DNA of 64,000 bases from Zelopaecilomyces penicillatus (GCA_005765155.1 VCCP01000001.1:1-64000), one strand, 5' to 3'; counted from the first letter of the stretch, positions 1 to 13,399 are shown. Notes: generated from the sequence alone by a model not told the origin. Program-made: numbers and translations.

Positions 1-95
1 CCCTAACCCTAACCCTAACCCTAACCCTAACCCTAACCCTAACCCTAACCCTAACCCTAACCCTAACCCTAACCCTAACCCTAACCCTAACCCTA
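1..95 (+). repeat. Telomere, CCCTAA repeats
   Basis: Nearly sixteen uninterrupted copies of CCCTAA start at the first base, and the last one breaks into unrelated AT-rich sequence. This is the C-rich strand of the TTAGGG telomere used by most filamentous fungi. With CCCTAA at the 5' end of the plus strand, it marks the true left end of a chromosome. The short length is ordinary for a sequenced fungal telomere. Confidence 0.98.
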
Positions 96-3034
96 TCATA
101 TCTATAGCTCTACTCAGGGTTAATCATTAAGAACTATATAAGAGCACTATAAAATCAATCCTCTCTAGTAATAAGGGGTTTATTATAATACTCTTATTTA
201 ACTCTTATATATAGATATCTGTTTATCTAGTATTTATAATAAACTTATAATATCTTATAGGTATATATAATATAATACTCTCCCTTAATAGTAGCTGGTA
301 TCCTGACCTTAACTACTAAGATTCTTATATGTTTTTCTAGTAGATATAATTCCTAGTATAAATCAAAGATATTATATATAAGAAGGATATCCTAGTATAT
401 ATTAATAAAAGATTTAAGTCTCTAAAGCTAATTAATAGCTTATTATATTATACTTAAGTTCCTAGGTTATTCTATAATAATATTATATAAATAAGCTTAA
501 TAGAGATTTATACCAAAAGTATTTAATACTAATAATATCATTAGATATCCTATATCTAAGTTAATATTATTAAACTTTTACTATACCTTATCTTATTTAG
601 ATTATTTATATAAACTCCTAATTTAAAGAATATAAATACCTAGATAATAAAGTACAGCAGCAACTATACTATATAGATAAGTTAATATAATAAATAAAAC
701 ATTAATAAGATTATAATCTATAGATTAAGGGATTAAAGTATATAGTTATGATTAGTCTAAGGGGTGTATAGGTAGGGAATTTCAATCTATAGATTAAAAT
801 TTCCTTAATATACACTCCCTAGGATAATACTTATTTAAATTAGATAATAACTTATATCTAGGTTAATAAGTAGTTAATATAAACAAGTACTTGCCTTCCC
901 AACTTTCTTTATTTAAATACCTTTATAATAATATATATAATCTTCAGTGATTTATATACCACCAATTATATTATACCAATACAGCTAATAGGACAGGAAA
1001 AGCTATTATCAGGTCTGCAGTAGTAAAAATACCACTACAGACCCCCTATACAATCCATTACTACCATAGTATTTATTTCAGCAATACTAGCAGCTATATT
1101 TAGCCGCTGCTTCTATTAGGCTGCCTTAGCCTAGTACCTTAACTCAGCTATTATTAGCTTAATAGAAGCAGCTATAATACTGTTTATTATATTAACTTCA
1201 ATTTCCACTGCCTAGATAGCATTCTAGGATATACTTAGATCCATCTTCTAGATCATCTATTCTTTATATATTCACCTCAATATATCTATATCTCCTAGTA
1301 ACCTAATATTTCTTAGATTAGCTTATATCAAGTTATAAAAGTTAATATCAATAGATAATAGTATTAGAATATACTATACTCTATAATTCATTATAATACC
1401 AAATGATTCCAATAATCTATTCTTCCCTAGATAGATTAATAGACTGCTAGGCATAGATATTATTAGATTATTAAAGTTTCTTTAAATAATACTAGTAACC
1501 TATCTCTTCATCATATTATTAGGCTCCAGCTCTATTATATATATATATATAAGTGGAATAGCATCTCTAGAAGTAATAAACTATCTATCAGATAACTTTA
1601 TCCATATCAATATACTACACCAGACCATAAAGATCTCTATAGCTAGCCTTATAGCATACTAAGCAACCTCTAGACTCTACTTATTTATTATAATAAAAGA
1701 CTTAAATAGGTCTGGGTTTATAAGAAATAATAGTATTATTTTACTTTTAATAAGTTCTATAAACTTATTATGCTTCCTTATTAAGAGATCATTATCTAAC
1801 TCTATAATTACTTTAGTATCTACAAAGATACTTTTAGAGCTATATATAAATCAATCCTATATTATACCTTTATATTCATTATCATCAATTATTATAGGCT
1901 ATATTACCTTATTATACTATATATTAGCTTTCATTAAATCAACTAATAGGCGATATTTAAAGGGCCACTAATCATTCCAGAACAGTTTAAGATACCCTAA
2001 TTTATTATTTAGATTATTTAATAGTGGTATAGCTATATAAATAAGTATAGCCTTTTAATAGAGCTTTTGTATAATCTAATATATAATCAACCTTGGATTT
2101 TTAATTATATAGCCCTTATTATAAATCATTTATTAGAATTAAATATCTTTTATCTAGAGTTCTACTATACCTTCTATAACTATATATTCATCCTGCTATA
2201 GAATAAGCTTATATAGCTATAATTGGTTATCTGGATTTTACTAGATAAGTTCTTTAGCCTTTCTAAGCTCTTCCAGCCTTAGGGATTATCCCTTAGCTAG
2301 ATCAAACAGCTACACCTATATTAGGAAAACCTTCTTTCCTAGTTTAATTATATACCTAATAGCAGTTATATAGGGTATAATCAATAACTACTAAAGTATA
2401 TCAGGATCCTTATATATATTTAACTGGGTATTAATCTATTTTATAAGCTACTTTAAGCTATCTAATATAACCTTATACCTAGCTCTGGATAAGACTCTAT
2501 TACTGCTCCTATAATACACTATTATATTAAAGTAGCTAGCCTACTAGGTAATAGCCTTAATAAACATTTGCTTAATCATAGCTATAGGATAGAATAATAT
2601 ACTAGGCTTATATCTCTATTTATTCACTTTAATCTAGTATATAGATGCCTTCTTTAATATATATATCCTTCTAGCTATATTATAGAGAGCAAGGAATATA
2701 ATCAGGGTTTTCCTTAAACTATATTTATCCCCTAATATTATAGTATACTATAATCCTATTAGCTTCTTAATTAAATTATAAGCATCTATAATAATTGATT
2801 AGTATATTATAATAACTAGAGTAATAAAGGGAATTTTAATCTATAGATTGAATTAGAAGAGGGGAGGGAGGGCTTAAGTTACCTAATATTTAGTATGGTT
2901 TTGGTTATTTAGTATTATCACCCAATACTATATCAGGTATAATAGCATTTTTCCAATTAATAATACTAAATATCTCTCTTATTATTTATAAATCCTCTTC
3001 CTTTAGGAGGAATATTCCTATTATCTTTTAATTA
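96..3034. repeat. RIP-degraded subtelomeric block, unit 1
   Basis: Very AT-rich sequence with no open frame worth calling. From about 240 onward it can be matched by eye to 16,980-19,900. Examples are the stretches around 1300-1350 and 18,180-18,230, and around 1975-2040 and 18,835-18,900. It is therefore one copy of a repeated subtelomeric unit mutated by RIP. Palindromes of the AATCTATAGATT type lie at 714, 776 and 2829. The unit is interrupted at 3035 by Ty3 copy 1 and resumes at 10525. What it once encoded is not recognisable. Confidence 0.6.
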
Positions 3035-3039
3035 CTCTA

Positions 3040-3496
3040 TATGACGTTTGGTGAATTCCTAAGGGATAAACCTAATGAAAAGGGTTTATGTTGGTAGATG
3101 AGTTGGGGTGTTCTGAGCAATATGTCTATTATGTTGGTGATAGATACTGAGTATTGTAACCAGGGGTTAAGTATTAGTGTAGTGAGCGGTAGTGAATAAT
3201 ATGATGAAGTTGAAAGTGTGTTGATAACTATCTAAGCTATGTCTAAAGAGTGAAAATTGAGGGTGTATATATATATTATGGATCATGATTTGAGCCGTGA
3301 TCCTTATTGCTGGATTATGCTTAGAATCGTGAGCTATCCTGTTGGATCATGGTTTTAAGAGTGATCCTGAGCCCAGGATCACCTTTAGAATCGTGATCCA
3401 ATTCCATACAGTTCCAAGCCTCCGGTATATACCTAGTGACATTATAAGTTATATAACCGAGGCCCATCGTATGACCTTGGCTGTTGGGTCGTGATA
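3040..3496 (-). repeat. 3' LTR of Ty3 copy 1 (457-bp type)
   Basis: The outer edge TATGACGTTTGG is the RIP form of TGTGACGTTTGG, and the inner edge ends GTCGTGATA (from TGACA). The polypurine tract lies just inside it (plus-strand complement TCTCCCTCTC, 3502-3511). The R/U5 half matches the LTR of the intact element closely. The U3 half is different and 29 bp longer overall, yet keeps a cluster of GGATCAC / GTGATCC motifs just upstream of the TATA box. Confidence 0.92.
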
Positions 3497-3606
3497 CAAT
3501 GTCTCCCTCTCAAAAGGTCTTGTCCTTAAGGCCTGTAGGCATACCTTTCCTTCCTTCCTTAATATTTTGTGAGTTATGGGACTTATGTTGTATCGAATTG
3601 TTTCTC

Positions 3607-4319
3607 ATGATATCAGGTCGCATTAGGAAACCGCAATGTCCTTCCAAGAAGACTATTGAGCGTGTTGCGCTTGTTAACGGTATTGAACGTTCTGTGCTAG
3701 CTGAGGGAGTGGATTTCGATAGTAAAACAGCAGATATGCCATGTTCTTATTGTTTCAAACGAAAACAATCTTGCTGTATGGCGGAAAATAGTAGCTGTTG
3801 TGTGGTGTGTGTGAAGTGGGGTTGCTCCTGCGATGGTGTTTTGGTGGCATCTTCACGTGCGCACTCTCGTTGTGTCCAAATGTCCAATTCTTGTTGATTT
3901 CGTTAGTAATGAAACTTTTGGAGCAACGCTGTCGTTTAGACTCCGAAGAAGAGGAAACTGGAGAAAATATCTCAGATATCCAAGATCAATTGTCTGAGTT
4001 ACAGTCATAGCTCTCTTTAGCTCTAAACCGCTTATCTTGTATCCGCAAGCTTAAGAAGAAGGCTAAAGAGCGAAGCTCTGAGTTGGTTCGTTGGGGTTTG
4101 GAGGAGTTGGATGCTGAAGATAGGATTGATCTGGTTCCTATCCTAGAGGTATATGAGCATTATGTGGTGTTGGATTTGTAGTTCCTAGGTGCTCTGAATG
4201 AGATGGATTGGTTTTCCTTGGGTTTGGGCGATGAGTTTGTTGATTTGGGGTCTTTGGCTGGGCCGACTGGTTCCGAAGGAACTATTATAGCATTGGGCGG
4301 TAGTGGTTTAAATGGTTAG
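3607..4319 (+). pseudogene. Antisense Zn-cluster gene of Ty3 copy 1, diverged and RIP-damaged
   Basis: This reads opposite to the retrotransposon. Exon 1 starts at ATG 3607 and ends at 3856. A 50-bp intron with GT...AG ends (3857-3906) follows, and exon 2 runs to TAG at 4317-4319. The protein has the cluster C-x2-C-x6-C-x8-C-x2-C-x6-C, then a charged coiled-coil stretch and a tail ending in an E-L-D ... D-W-F segment. Two in-frame stops (TAG at 4008-4010 and another near 4180) look like RIP of CAG and TGG. It aligns along its whole length with the antisense gene at 31301-31912, including the intron position, but the two proteins differ far more than RIP can explain. An alternative start is ATG 3499. 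Function unknown. Confidence 0.65.
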
Positions 4320-7300
4320 TGGGTTCCTATGTATTATCTTCGGGTCTGAAGCCTTTCTATTTAACAAGGTATTCATTTCGCTTGTTTTCCTATCTAATAT
4401 CTAATATTGTCTCTACTTCCTATTCTTTTTCTATTGCTTTTACTTGTATTGTTGTGTGTTCCTTTGTGTTGTCGGGTGCCTTGCTTAGTAAGGAAATGTG
4501 GAATATGGGGTGTAACTGTATGTTCTTTGGTAGTGAAAGTTTGTAGTTGGTATTGGAAATGGCCTTCTTAACTTTGAAAGGTTTAAGTTTCTTGAAATCC
4601 AATTTGTTGCTTGGTTGTGTTGTTGTAATGTTTGGAGAATTTTTGCCTGGTGTATAGCGTAAAAGGTATACTATGTCTCTCTCTTTAAAGATTGGTCCCT
4701 TTAATCTTTGTTGATCCGTATAGTGTTTCATTCTGTTGCGGATGATTTGGAGTTGTGTATGGAGTTCTTTGTGCAATTGTTGTTTTTGTGTGGTGTTAAG
4801 CATGGCTTTTTCCGATTTTGGTCCCTCTTGGTGTGGTAGGTGAAATGCTTCTGGTGTGAATCTATAATTGGCGTATATTGGTGTGAGTTGTATTGATTCG
4901 GAAACGGATGTGTTGTAAGCTAGTTGTGTGGTTGATAGGTATTTTATCTAATCGTCTTGGTGGTAATTAATATAAGCGTATAAGTATCCTTTAATAATCT
5001 GATTGATCTGTTCTGTTTGTCCGTCTGTTTATGGGTGATAGGCGGTACTGAGTCTGTGTCTGGTCCTAAGATATCCTATCAATCCTTGCCAAAATTTAGA
5101 GGTAAAGGTTATTCCTCTGTCGGAGATGATTTCCTCTGGTAAGCTGTGTGAGCTTATTACCACTTTATTGAAGTTATAGGCAAGATCTTCTACTGAGCTT
5201 GCTTCAATATAGGGTATGAAGTACGAAAACTTTATTAGTCTTTCTATAATAACCCATATCGAGTTATAGGCTACTCCCGTAAGGGGTTCTACTGATAGGG
5301 GTAGTTTGATAATAAAGTCAAACGATACTGATTCCCATGATTGTATAGGCACTGATAATAATTATAACTCTCTATATGGTTTATATCTTACCAGCTTAGT
5401 TCATCCATAAGTGATACAGTCATTTATAACCTTCTGGACTACTTATTATAGTCCTTTAAATCTATAGTATCTTTATGCTTATTCTATAGTCTTTATAATT
5501 CCTTGGTGATCATGAACAGGGGATTTATGTAATTCTTATATAATGGTTTCCTGGAGTTCTCCAGGTATCTAGAGTTTCTTGTTATACTTATAATGTCTAT
5601 CTTTCTATTTTGTGCCTTTAGGTGCCTTTGCTATATCTTCTGAGGAGTATGCTTGCTTGACTCGTTTCAAGATAGGGTTAGCTGACATAACTCGGTATGT
5701 AGCGTTTAGTTTTATCTGTAGCGCGCCTGATTCGGTCATTTGAAAGATTTGTCCTTCATGATGAGGCTTTCCATCATTATGGTTGCTTTGTTGGCTTAGA
5801 GCGTCTGCTCTATTGTTTTCGGATCCTTTGCGGTGGATGATTTTATAGTTATAATCCGTAAGGGTCTCTGTGTAGCGGGTTTGTTATGCGTTTAACTTCT
5901 GTGTGATAGTAAAGTAAGAGATATTCTTATGATTAGTAAAAACCTTTATTTGGTGGTTGCTTCCTTATAAATAATATGAGAATTCGTCAAAAGCTTTGAT
6001 GATGGCTATGAATTCCTTGTTATAGATTGGATAATTAAGTTCTGCTCTATAAAGTTTCTTGGAGTAGAAGGCAATAGGTTGTAGTTTACCTTCGTTATCC
6101 TATTATCCAATCTACGCTTTAATGATGTAGTTTGAAGCATTAGTTTCGAGTTCCATAGGTTTGTCTGGATTATATATCGCTAGTATAGGTTCTTTGCAGA
6201 TTCGCTTCTTGAGTTTTTTAAATACAGTATCTATATCGGGTTTCTATAGGAATTTGCGATCTTTCTTAGTGCATTCGATGAGTGGCGTGGCTATTTTGCT
6301 ATAGTTATGGATAAACTTTTGATAGTAGTTGGTGAAGCCTAAAAACTCTTGTACATTTGTAATGTCTTGTAGCGTTGGCCAATTATGTACTGCAGCGATT
6401 TTTGCTGATTCCATTTGAATCTTACCTGGTGAGAAGATATATCCTAGGAAGGTAACCGTTTGCTTATGAAATTTATATTTTTCTGGTTCGATGAGAAGAT
6501 TGTTGTCTTGGAGTAGTTATAGTACCTTATGGACATGTTCTCTATGTTCTTCTTTTATTCAAGAGAAGATTAGGATATCATTTAGGTAGACTACTATGAA
6601 GATATCTAAATGTTCTTAGAGAATATTATTGATCATATACTGGAATATTGCAGGGATATTGATTAAGCCGAAAGGCATTATCAGATACTTGAAAAGTCTA
6701 AACTTGATTCTAAAAGCGGTTTTCTATTCATCACCTTTCTTCATTTAAATCAAGTTGTATACTCCTTTGAGGTCTAGAGTAGTAAACCAGTTCATTCTAT
6801 ATAATCAATCATGTAGTTCATTAATTAATAGTAAGGGTATCCGATCCTTGATTATGACTATATTCAATAATCAATAATCCATAACCAATCGTAGCTTGCC
6901 ATTCTTTTTTGGTATAAACATGATAGGGTATCCTGCTTTGGATATGGATGGTTGGATATATCCCTTTTTAAGCATTTTATTAAGGTACTCTTGTAATGTT
7001 TTGAGTTCCTTGGTATTCAGTGTATAGATCTTGGTGAAAGTAGGCTTCTTTCTGTCTATAATCTGAATTTCATGGTCCTATTGGTTGTGTAAGGGGAGCT
7101 TTGTTTTGAGCTCTTTGCGAAATAGTTTGATGTACTTGTGGTATTCTTCTGGTATAGGTACAAGTCGTTTTTCCATATCTGAGGGTGATTCATCCTTGGA
7201 GTGTTCTTGTAGTTGCTCTATTATTATCCTAAGGGTGGCAATAACCCGTTGGGTTTGTCGTTGTTGACCGTTATGTTGTTTTTTGGTGTGATTTCCTGGT

Positions 7301-7824
7301 GGGAGGCCCTTCTCGGTAGCCATAAAGCATACTTTCTTTGCTTTGCTTATTATTGTTGGATCTTTATGATTTCTTGGAGATGATATGGTATCGCTCCATT
7401 GTATCTAGCCTATCTTTCAATCGATCTATGGGTTACTATCAAATAACCAGGGGTGGCCTAATACAAGTTCATATTCTCTAGTATCCATTATATCGAATGT
7501 AGCACTGTCTTGATGTCCTTGGACTTTGAATTGGAGATGATCAGTCTCTTTATTGATCTATCCTCTATTATAGGTGAAGGTATTTCCTTCCAGGTCATAC
7601 AAGGGGTATGGTTCTTCCTTATCATGCCATAGCAGTTATATGCGATTTATGGCTTTTGGTGATATATAATTGCCTATTGCTCCACTGTCCACTAAAGCAT
7701 GGAAACAATATCCTATGATCCGTATTTCCATTATTAGTTTGAGCCTATTGGTGTCTATTGTATAGAGGGTCTTTCATGGGGGATCGCACTATAACCCTCT
7801 TATAGGCGACTTTACTTGTTTTTT
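4320..7824 (-). pseudogene. pol: pol remnant of Ty3 copy 1 (PR-RT-RH-IN-chromodomain)
   Basis: On the minus strand the translated segments match the intact Pol at 27,800-31,707 in order. A protease region lies near 7690. RT and RNase H lie between about 7080 and 5800. The integrase core lies at 5029-5352, with a C-terminal part at 4420-4803. A chromodomain at about 4300-4410 retains E-V-E-T-I-L and Y-L-V-K, with its tryptophans turned into TAG. Many stops and missing arginine codons are typical of RIP. The chromodomain differs from the intact element by substitutions that RIP cannot make. Confidence 0.88.
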
Positions 7825-9995
7825 GAGTTTCTGGGATTGTATTCCTTGTATGGTCTGTTGTAATTTGTTCTGTTCAAGCCTTGAGTGATTATATAGTATA
7901 GAGTTCGATCGGCTTGACTTTCTTTATGGGTTCGGAAGTTGAATTCTTATTTATAGAGGTTCTTCATTTCCTTGTATATGTGTTTGTTTTCTTCCGTATA
8001 TTATCTGCATTAAGGTTTATTGCAGTTGATCGCTATCGTGGCTTCACACTGAGTTCTTCCTGGGATACTGTCTTCCAGTAGTCGTCTTTCGTACTATTGT
8101 ACCAGCTTCTGTTATGAGTGTATATTGCACTTGAGGTTGGTGTAATTATATAAGTCCTCCTTTCTATAGTCTGTGAGTTGTGGTCTGTTATGTCCTAATT
8201 CGAGCTTTTCCTATTTATGGACCTTGCAATAGATGGACTTGCAGTCTTTGTTTTCGGCTCCTTGTCTGCATTCTTCTGGGGTCTTGGGGTATGGTTTGAA
8301 TACGCTAATTCCAAAAGGTGCAAAGTACTCAGCCTTGTACCAGTCAATGAATTGATCTCCTATAAGGATATTCTTGATTCCTTATGCTCTTATATAGCGT
8401 GGGAAGAATTCGTTCTGGATTTTTGTTTTCTGATATTGAAAACAGGAGAAGTCGATATATAATATCCAACTGATTTCGCTATGGAAAACATGATTAGGGT
8501 CTAGGAGTGTATGATCGTCTTTGTGTTTGCTGTAGTTGGTTTTTAATATGAAGGCTCTTCTAAGGTAATCTCCTGGGATAGGGATGCTTAGGCCTTCTTC
8601 TAACGTCCATTCATGAATGTATTTGGTAATTATAAGTTGAAGGTTGACTCTGTCCGTGTGGCTTGGTACTTGTGTAAGTTTGATTGCTGTTTCCCTAAGG
8701 TGTTTATGGGTAGTACTCTTAGGTGGTGGATATGGTGTAGTATGGTATTGAGTTATCCTGAGAGGTTCTTTGTTCTTGGATTCTGAAGAGCTGGAGTCTG
8801 AGCTGTTGCTTGTTGTTTTGTCTTTAACCAGGGTGTTTTCGTTGTCCGTGGCAGGGATTATTTGTCGGTCTGGAATCTCTTCGAAGTATTCTTTCTTATC
8901 TATGTCTATATCCAGTTGTTGGTCCCATTGTGTGGTACCGGATTGGGTTAGCGTGGTCCGTAGCATTGGTGACTGTTGGGGTGTGGGGTGTCTATAGTTT
9001 CTGGGTCGTCCTTATCCCCATCCTCTTTGTCCTGTTATGGCCAGGGTTTATCCATTTGTGGCTATGGTATGTGCGCTTCGTTGTGCGTTGGGTACTGGTT
9101 TCCAAGATTTCTTGTCTTTCTTAGGTTGTTTGTATTGCCGGGAGATATATCTATATCCATTATAGTTGTAATATTGGACTTTCGATATATCTCTTTTCTG
9201 GGTTGTGTTGAGTTTTATTCTTCTAGGATTCAGGGTATATCTATAGGCAATGGGTTCTTTTCTGTGTCTGCCTTGATTAGACTGGTGTTGTGGTTTTCAT
9301 CCAAAATCACTCTATCCTAATCCTTTGGTTTTCCTTTGTTTGTATCATGCAAACTGTCTATTATCAATCTTGGTAGCTATTCCGATGTACTTAGCTAAAT
9401 TTTCAGGTCTGTCCTCCCTGAAGAGTTTATTCTTGACTTCTTCCTTGAGTCCGTTATAGAAGTACTCCATTAGTGCATTATCTTCCTAGATGATCTGTAA
9501 GATGATCTATCTGAATTCTGAGGTGTAGTCCGAGGCTGATCTGCGTTGATGTAGTAGTTTGAGTTTTTCGATTGCAGCTCTCTCTTTGTCTACTTGTCTA
9601 AAGACTTCTTTGATCATGTCTTCAAAGTTGTTGTATTTTTGAAAGATCTTTTTGGTTTCGTTATCCTGGTCTTTTTCCTCCTTGTTCATATAGTCTCTCA
9701 TAATGGGTTCGAACCATTTGAGGGCAGCCCCCTCTATGTATCCTGCGGCGTGTAGGATTTTTGCAGATTCCTCTTGCAACTGGTGGGGGTAGAACTGGTG
9801 GTAAGCTTTGAGTTGTATTAAGAATATTTGAAGTGATCCAGAATATCTGGTGAAAGATTCTGGCTTGTAAGGTTTGATGATTTCATTGAGGTCTTTCTGT
9901 TTGGCTTGCAACTTGGCTTCGAGTTCTATATTCTTCTTGTGTAGAGCCTGAAGCTTGGTGGTAAGTGAGGCGAGGGTTGGTTGAGTGGTACCCAT
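7812..9995 (-). pseudogene. gag: gag remnant of Ty3 copy 1
   Basis: Starts at ATG 9995 with M-G-T-T-Q-P-T and an N-terminal coiled coil. A retrotransposon-Gag core follows (G-A-A-L-K-W-F-E-P near 9720). The first half (9995-9507) is open for 162 codons. The second half (8966-8382) matches the C-terminal part of the intact Gag and carries mutated forms of its Cys/His repeats. The frame ends at TAA (plus 7812-7814), two codons after the A AAA AAC slippery heptamer. The N-terminal half is a different type from that of the intact element but the same as Ty3 copy 3. Confidence 0.85.
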
Positions 9996-10067
9996 GATGA
10001 TTGATTGAGGTAGTTGGCGATATTGCTTAGGGTTGCATGGTAACCCACTGAATAAGAGTTATTAATA

Positions 10068-10524
10068 TGTGATGTTTGGTGAATTCCTAAGGGATAAACC
10101 TAATGAAAAGGGTTTATGTTGGCAGATGAGTTGGGGCGTTCTGAGCAATATGTCTGTTACGTTGGTGATAGATATCAAGTATTGTAACCAGGGGTTAAGT
10201 ATCAGTGTAGTGAGCGGTAGCGAACAATATGATGAAGTTGAAAGTGTGTTGATAACTATCTAAGCTATATCTAAAGAGTGAAAATTGAGGGTATATATAT
10301 ATATTATGGATCACGATTTGAGCTGTGATCCTTATTGCTGGATCATGCTTAGAATCGTGAGCCGTCCCGTTGGATCATGGTTTTAAGAGTGATCCTGAGC
10401 CTAGGATCACCTTTAGAATCATGATCCAATTCCATATAGTTCCAAGCCTCCGGTATGTACCTAGTGATATCATAAGTCACATGACCGAGGCCCACCGTAT
10501 GACCTTGGCTGTTGGGTTGTGACA
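10068..10524 (-). repeat. 5' LTR of Ty3 copy 1 (457-bp type)
   Basis: Same length and structure as 3040-3496, with small RIP differences. The edge next to the internal region is TGTGATGTTTGG and the outer edge is GTTGTGACA. The predicted transcript start (minus AGTTATCAAC, plus 10248-10257) is partly complementary to the degenerate primer-binding site (plus 10057-10066), which has two RIP changes. Confidence 0.92.
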
Positions 10525-12247
10525 CTCTATAGGTTAATAAGATCTATCTTATTATCACTATTATCTATAATCTTAATAATTATACAGATATTATCCAGAT
10601 ATATTAACTAAAGATCTTTATTATTAGTATTCCTAAACTTAATATTAAGATTATTGAGTTCTGAATTATATTGAATATTAGTCTAGGATATAAGCTATTT
10701 TATTAATATATCTTATTAAGTATTACTTAAGGGTATTAGTTATATCTAGTATTCCTAAACTATACTATCTTTTAATAGATTAACCCTAGGATTAATTTTT
10801 TAAAGTATTTTTATAATACCTTTATATATTATAAATATAAGGTCTTATTATATAGTTTCTTTATTCTTTAGGTTGATATTATTAATAGCTTAGGGTAGCA
10901 GCCCTATAGCTATATAGATCTCTTTTAATAACTTTATTTAATTAAGATCCTTAGTAGTATTTCTATTTATATTACTATTTTATATAGCTATTTCTATAAC
11001 TAATTACTATAATACTATTTTATCTTCCTTATTAGCTGCTAAGACTATAGCCTATTTGATTATAGCTTTCTTAATAAAACTATATTATTTTATAGGGTTT
11101 TGATTAAAGGCCTTCTATACACTTGGCTTCTTAACCTTTTATTGATATATCTTGAATTGCTGGATTATAGAATAGGCAGCTTGCTAATTATTATAGAAGT
11201 GCCCCTAGGTATACCCTTTCTTATCTAGATTTCTATAATTCTTAGGGAATTATTCTAAAAAGAATATTATTAATCTATAGTAGGCAGATATATAGGTTAT
11301 TGATTGGCTTTACTCCTTCTTAATAGTTAGGAACTTATTTAATAGAAATATATTATAAGCAATACCTTACTTAATAATAATCCTAGTATTATAATTAAGA
11401 TTATATTAAAGATATTAATATTTATTATCTATACCCTTAATATTAATAAAGATAAACTTACTCTAATTAAGCTTTAATAATTATATTATCCTTATTATTT
11501 ATATTAGAGGATATAAAATCCAGGTAACTATAATATTTAATTAATTAAATATTATATAGCTTATAGGTTTATAAAATAATATTAGAGTGAATAAGTAATA
11601 CTAAGTGTAATAATATAAGTAATAGGTAGTATAGTTTTAATCTATAGATAGAAAAGAGAGATAGAATAGGATATAAATTTTAATCTATAGATCAAAACTT
11701 TATAAGTTCTTATAATATATATCTATTATTATTAAGGGTAATTAATCTAGGTTTATTTATTATTAAGGTTAAGGAAGATAAAGAATTCTAATATATTTAT
11801 AAATCCTAATAGAGTAATATATTATAATACAGAATCAGATCCTGCTTTTATAGCCCTAAGAATAATTATTTTAGAAAGTTAATCTATTAACTCTATAGTA
11901 TACTCTTTAACTAAATCTTTTATTATACCCTTTTTACTTATAATAGTGGATAATTCTGGTTGAGTAAAGGTATTATATAATATGAAAAATAGGTAGTATA
12001 TACCCTTATATAATAGCTTTTTAATAAGTTAATCTTCTTTAATTATATTATTATCTTTGGATAAGCTAGGAACTGGAATCACCCTTTGCTATAGGGGCCT
12101 AACACTGATAAAGCTATTAGGCATTAATGGTAGTAGTATTGATAGGAATGTTTCTAATCCAATCCCTTTAATTATATTAATTGGTATAGGATATTAAGTT
12201 TAGGAGTTAATAGGGCCTTGTAGAGGGGCTGGGGAGCGGTATGATAG

Positions 12248-12367
12248 AGGTAATAGCTTAGATATCAGCTAAGGTAATAGCTTAGGTATTAGCTAAGATG
12301 ATAGATCTGATATTAGCTAAGGTAATAGATCTAATATTAGCTAAGGTAATAGATCTGATATTATTAA
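12248..12367. repeat. 24-bp tandem repeat, five copies
   Basis: Five adjacent 24-bp units of the form AGGTAATAGATCTGATATTA plus GCTA. The first two carry AGCTTAG in place of AGATCTG and the last is incomplete. The 24-bp period equals eight codons, so this may be the remnant of a coding minisatellite, but no reading frame can be shown. Confidence 0.8.
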
Positions 12368-13399
12368 CTACCTTCTAACTCTCCTGTTCGATTCAACTGA
12401 ATTAAGGTATAAGGGCTTCCTCTTTATCTTACTTATAGCTATATAATATTTATTATTTAAACTATTATCTATAATAGGATTACTATTATTTAACTTATCT
12501 AGTAGGGTATTAGTAAGAGCCTTCTTTAATACCTTCTTATTCTGCTTTAATAACTATCTGGTTGATCTTATAATATTATATAATCTAAGTGTATTTGAAA
12601 GCTTTTTTCTTTTAGTACTAGCTATAATAGATAAATATTAGATAGGTTTTGATGATAATAATAGGGGGAACAAGAGGGAATTAAAATATATAGAATTTTA
12701 ATCTATAGATAGATCCTAATATAAAGATTAAAGAGGGAAGGTTATAAAGAAGGAAGGTATAATCTAAGATATATATATCAGTGCAAAGACACTTAGACCA
12801 TCTGGCTATATTATAAATACCCTTTAAGTATTATACCTTATTAGATCTGTTTATATTCTTTAACTATTAGCCTGCTTATAAGCTATATCCTAATCTTATA
12901 TTATAATTATATAGCTATTATAGACAAACCAAGATATAACCCTAATCTATACCCTAAAGTATATATATAGTGTATAGTATACTATAGACCTCTTTTAGCT
13001 GATAACACAGCGTTTTTTGGTTATCTAGCCCTAAGCCTATATCTCTGGTTATATCTATAGATCGAAATCCTATAAAAGCTCTCTCTACTTATACAGAAAT
13101 ATATATAATATAGATAGATAGAGATTATTAATATATTATAAATTAATTTAGAAGTAGTAAAGGTATATATCTATTCACCCCTTTATTATCAGTTAACAGA
13201 TATATTATATAATAATGATTTAACCATCAAGAATCAAGGAGGCTTATTATAACCAGTATAGGTATAACTATAACTATATGGTTATTAAGGTGGGATATTA
13301 TTTAATACTATATAAAGTGGAATATATTATAAGGCGATGATAGTATAATCTATACTTTAAATTAGGTGTTATCTATATATTATAATATAATCTATAAAC

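Larger units (their letters stand above)
3040..10524 (-). mobile_element. Ty3/gypsy chromovirus copy 1, RIP-mutated, complete outline
   Basis: A complete but mutated LTR retrotransposon lying on the minus strand. Two 457-bp LTRs (3040-3496 and 10068-10524) are flanked by a perfect 5-bp target duplication, CTCTA, at 3035-3039 and 10525-10529. Internal order on the minus strand is gag, the frameshift heptamer (GTTTTTT on the plus strand, 7818-7824), pol and chromodomain. An antisense gene lies at the 3' end. Stops mostly arise as TGG to TAG and CAG to TAG. The body of pol matches the intact element at 24880-32458 apart from RIP changes, but the LTR U3, the chromodomain and everything 3' of it are clearly diverged, and the gag N-terminal half is of another type. 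It looks like a mosaic. Confidence 0.93.
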
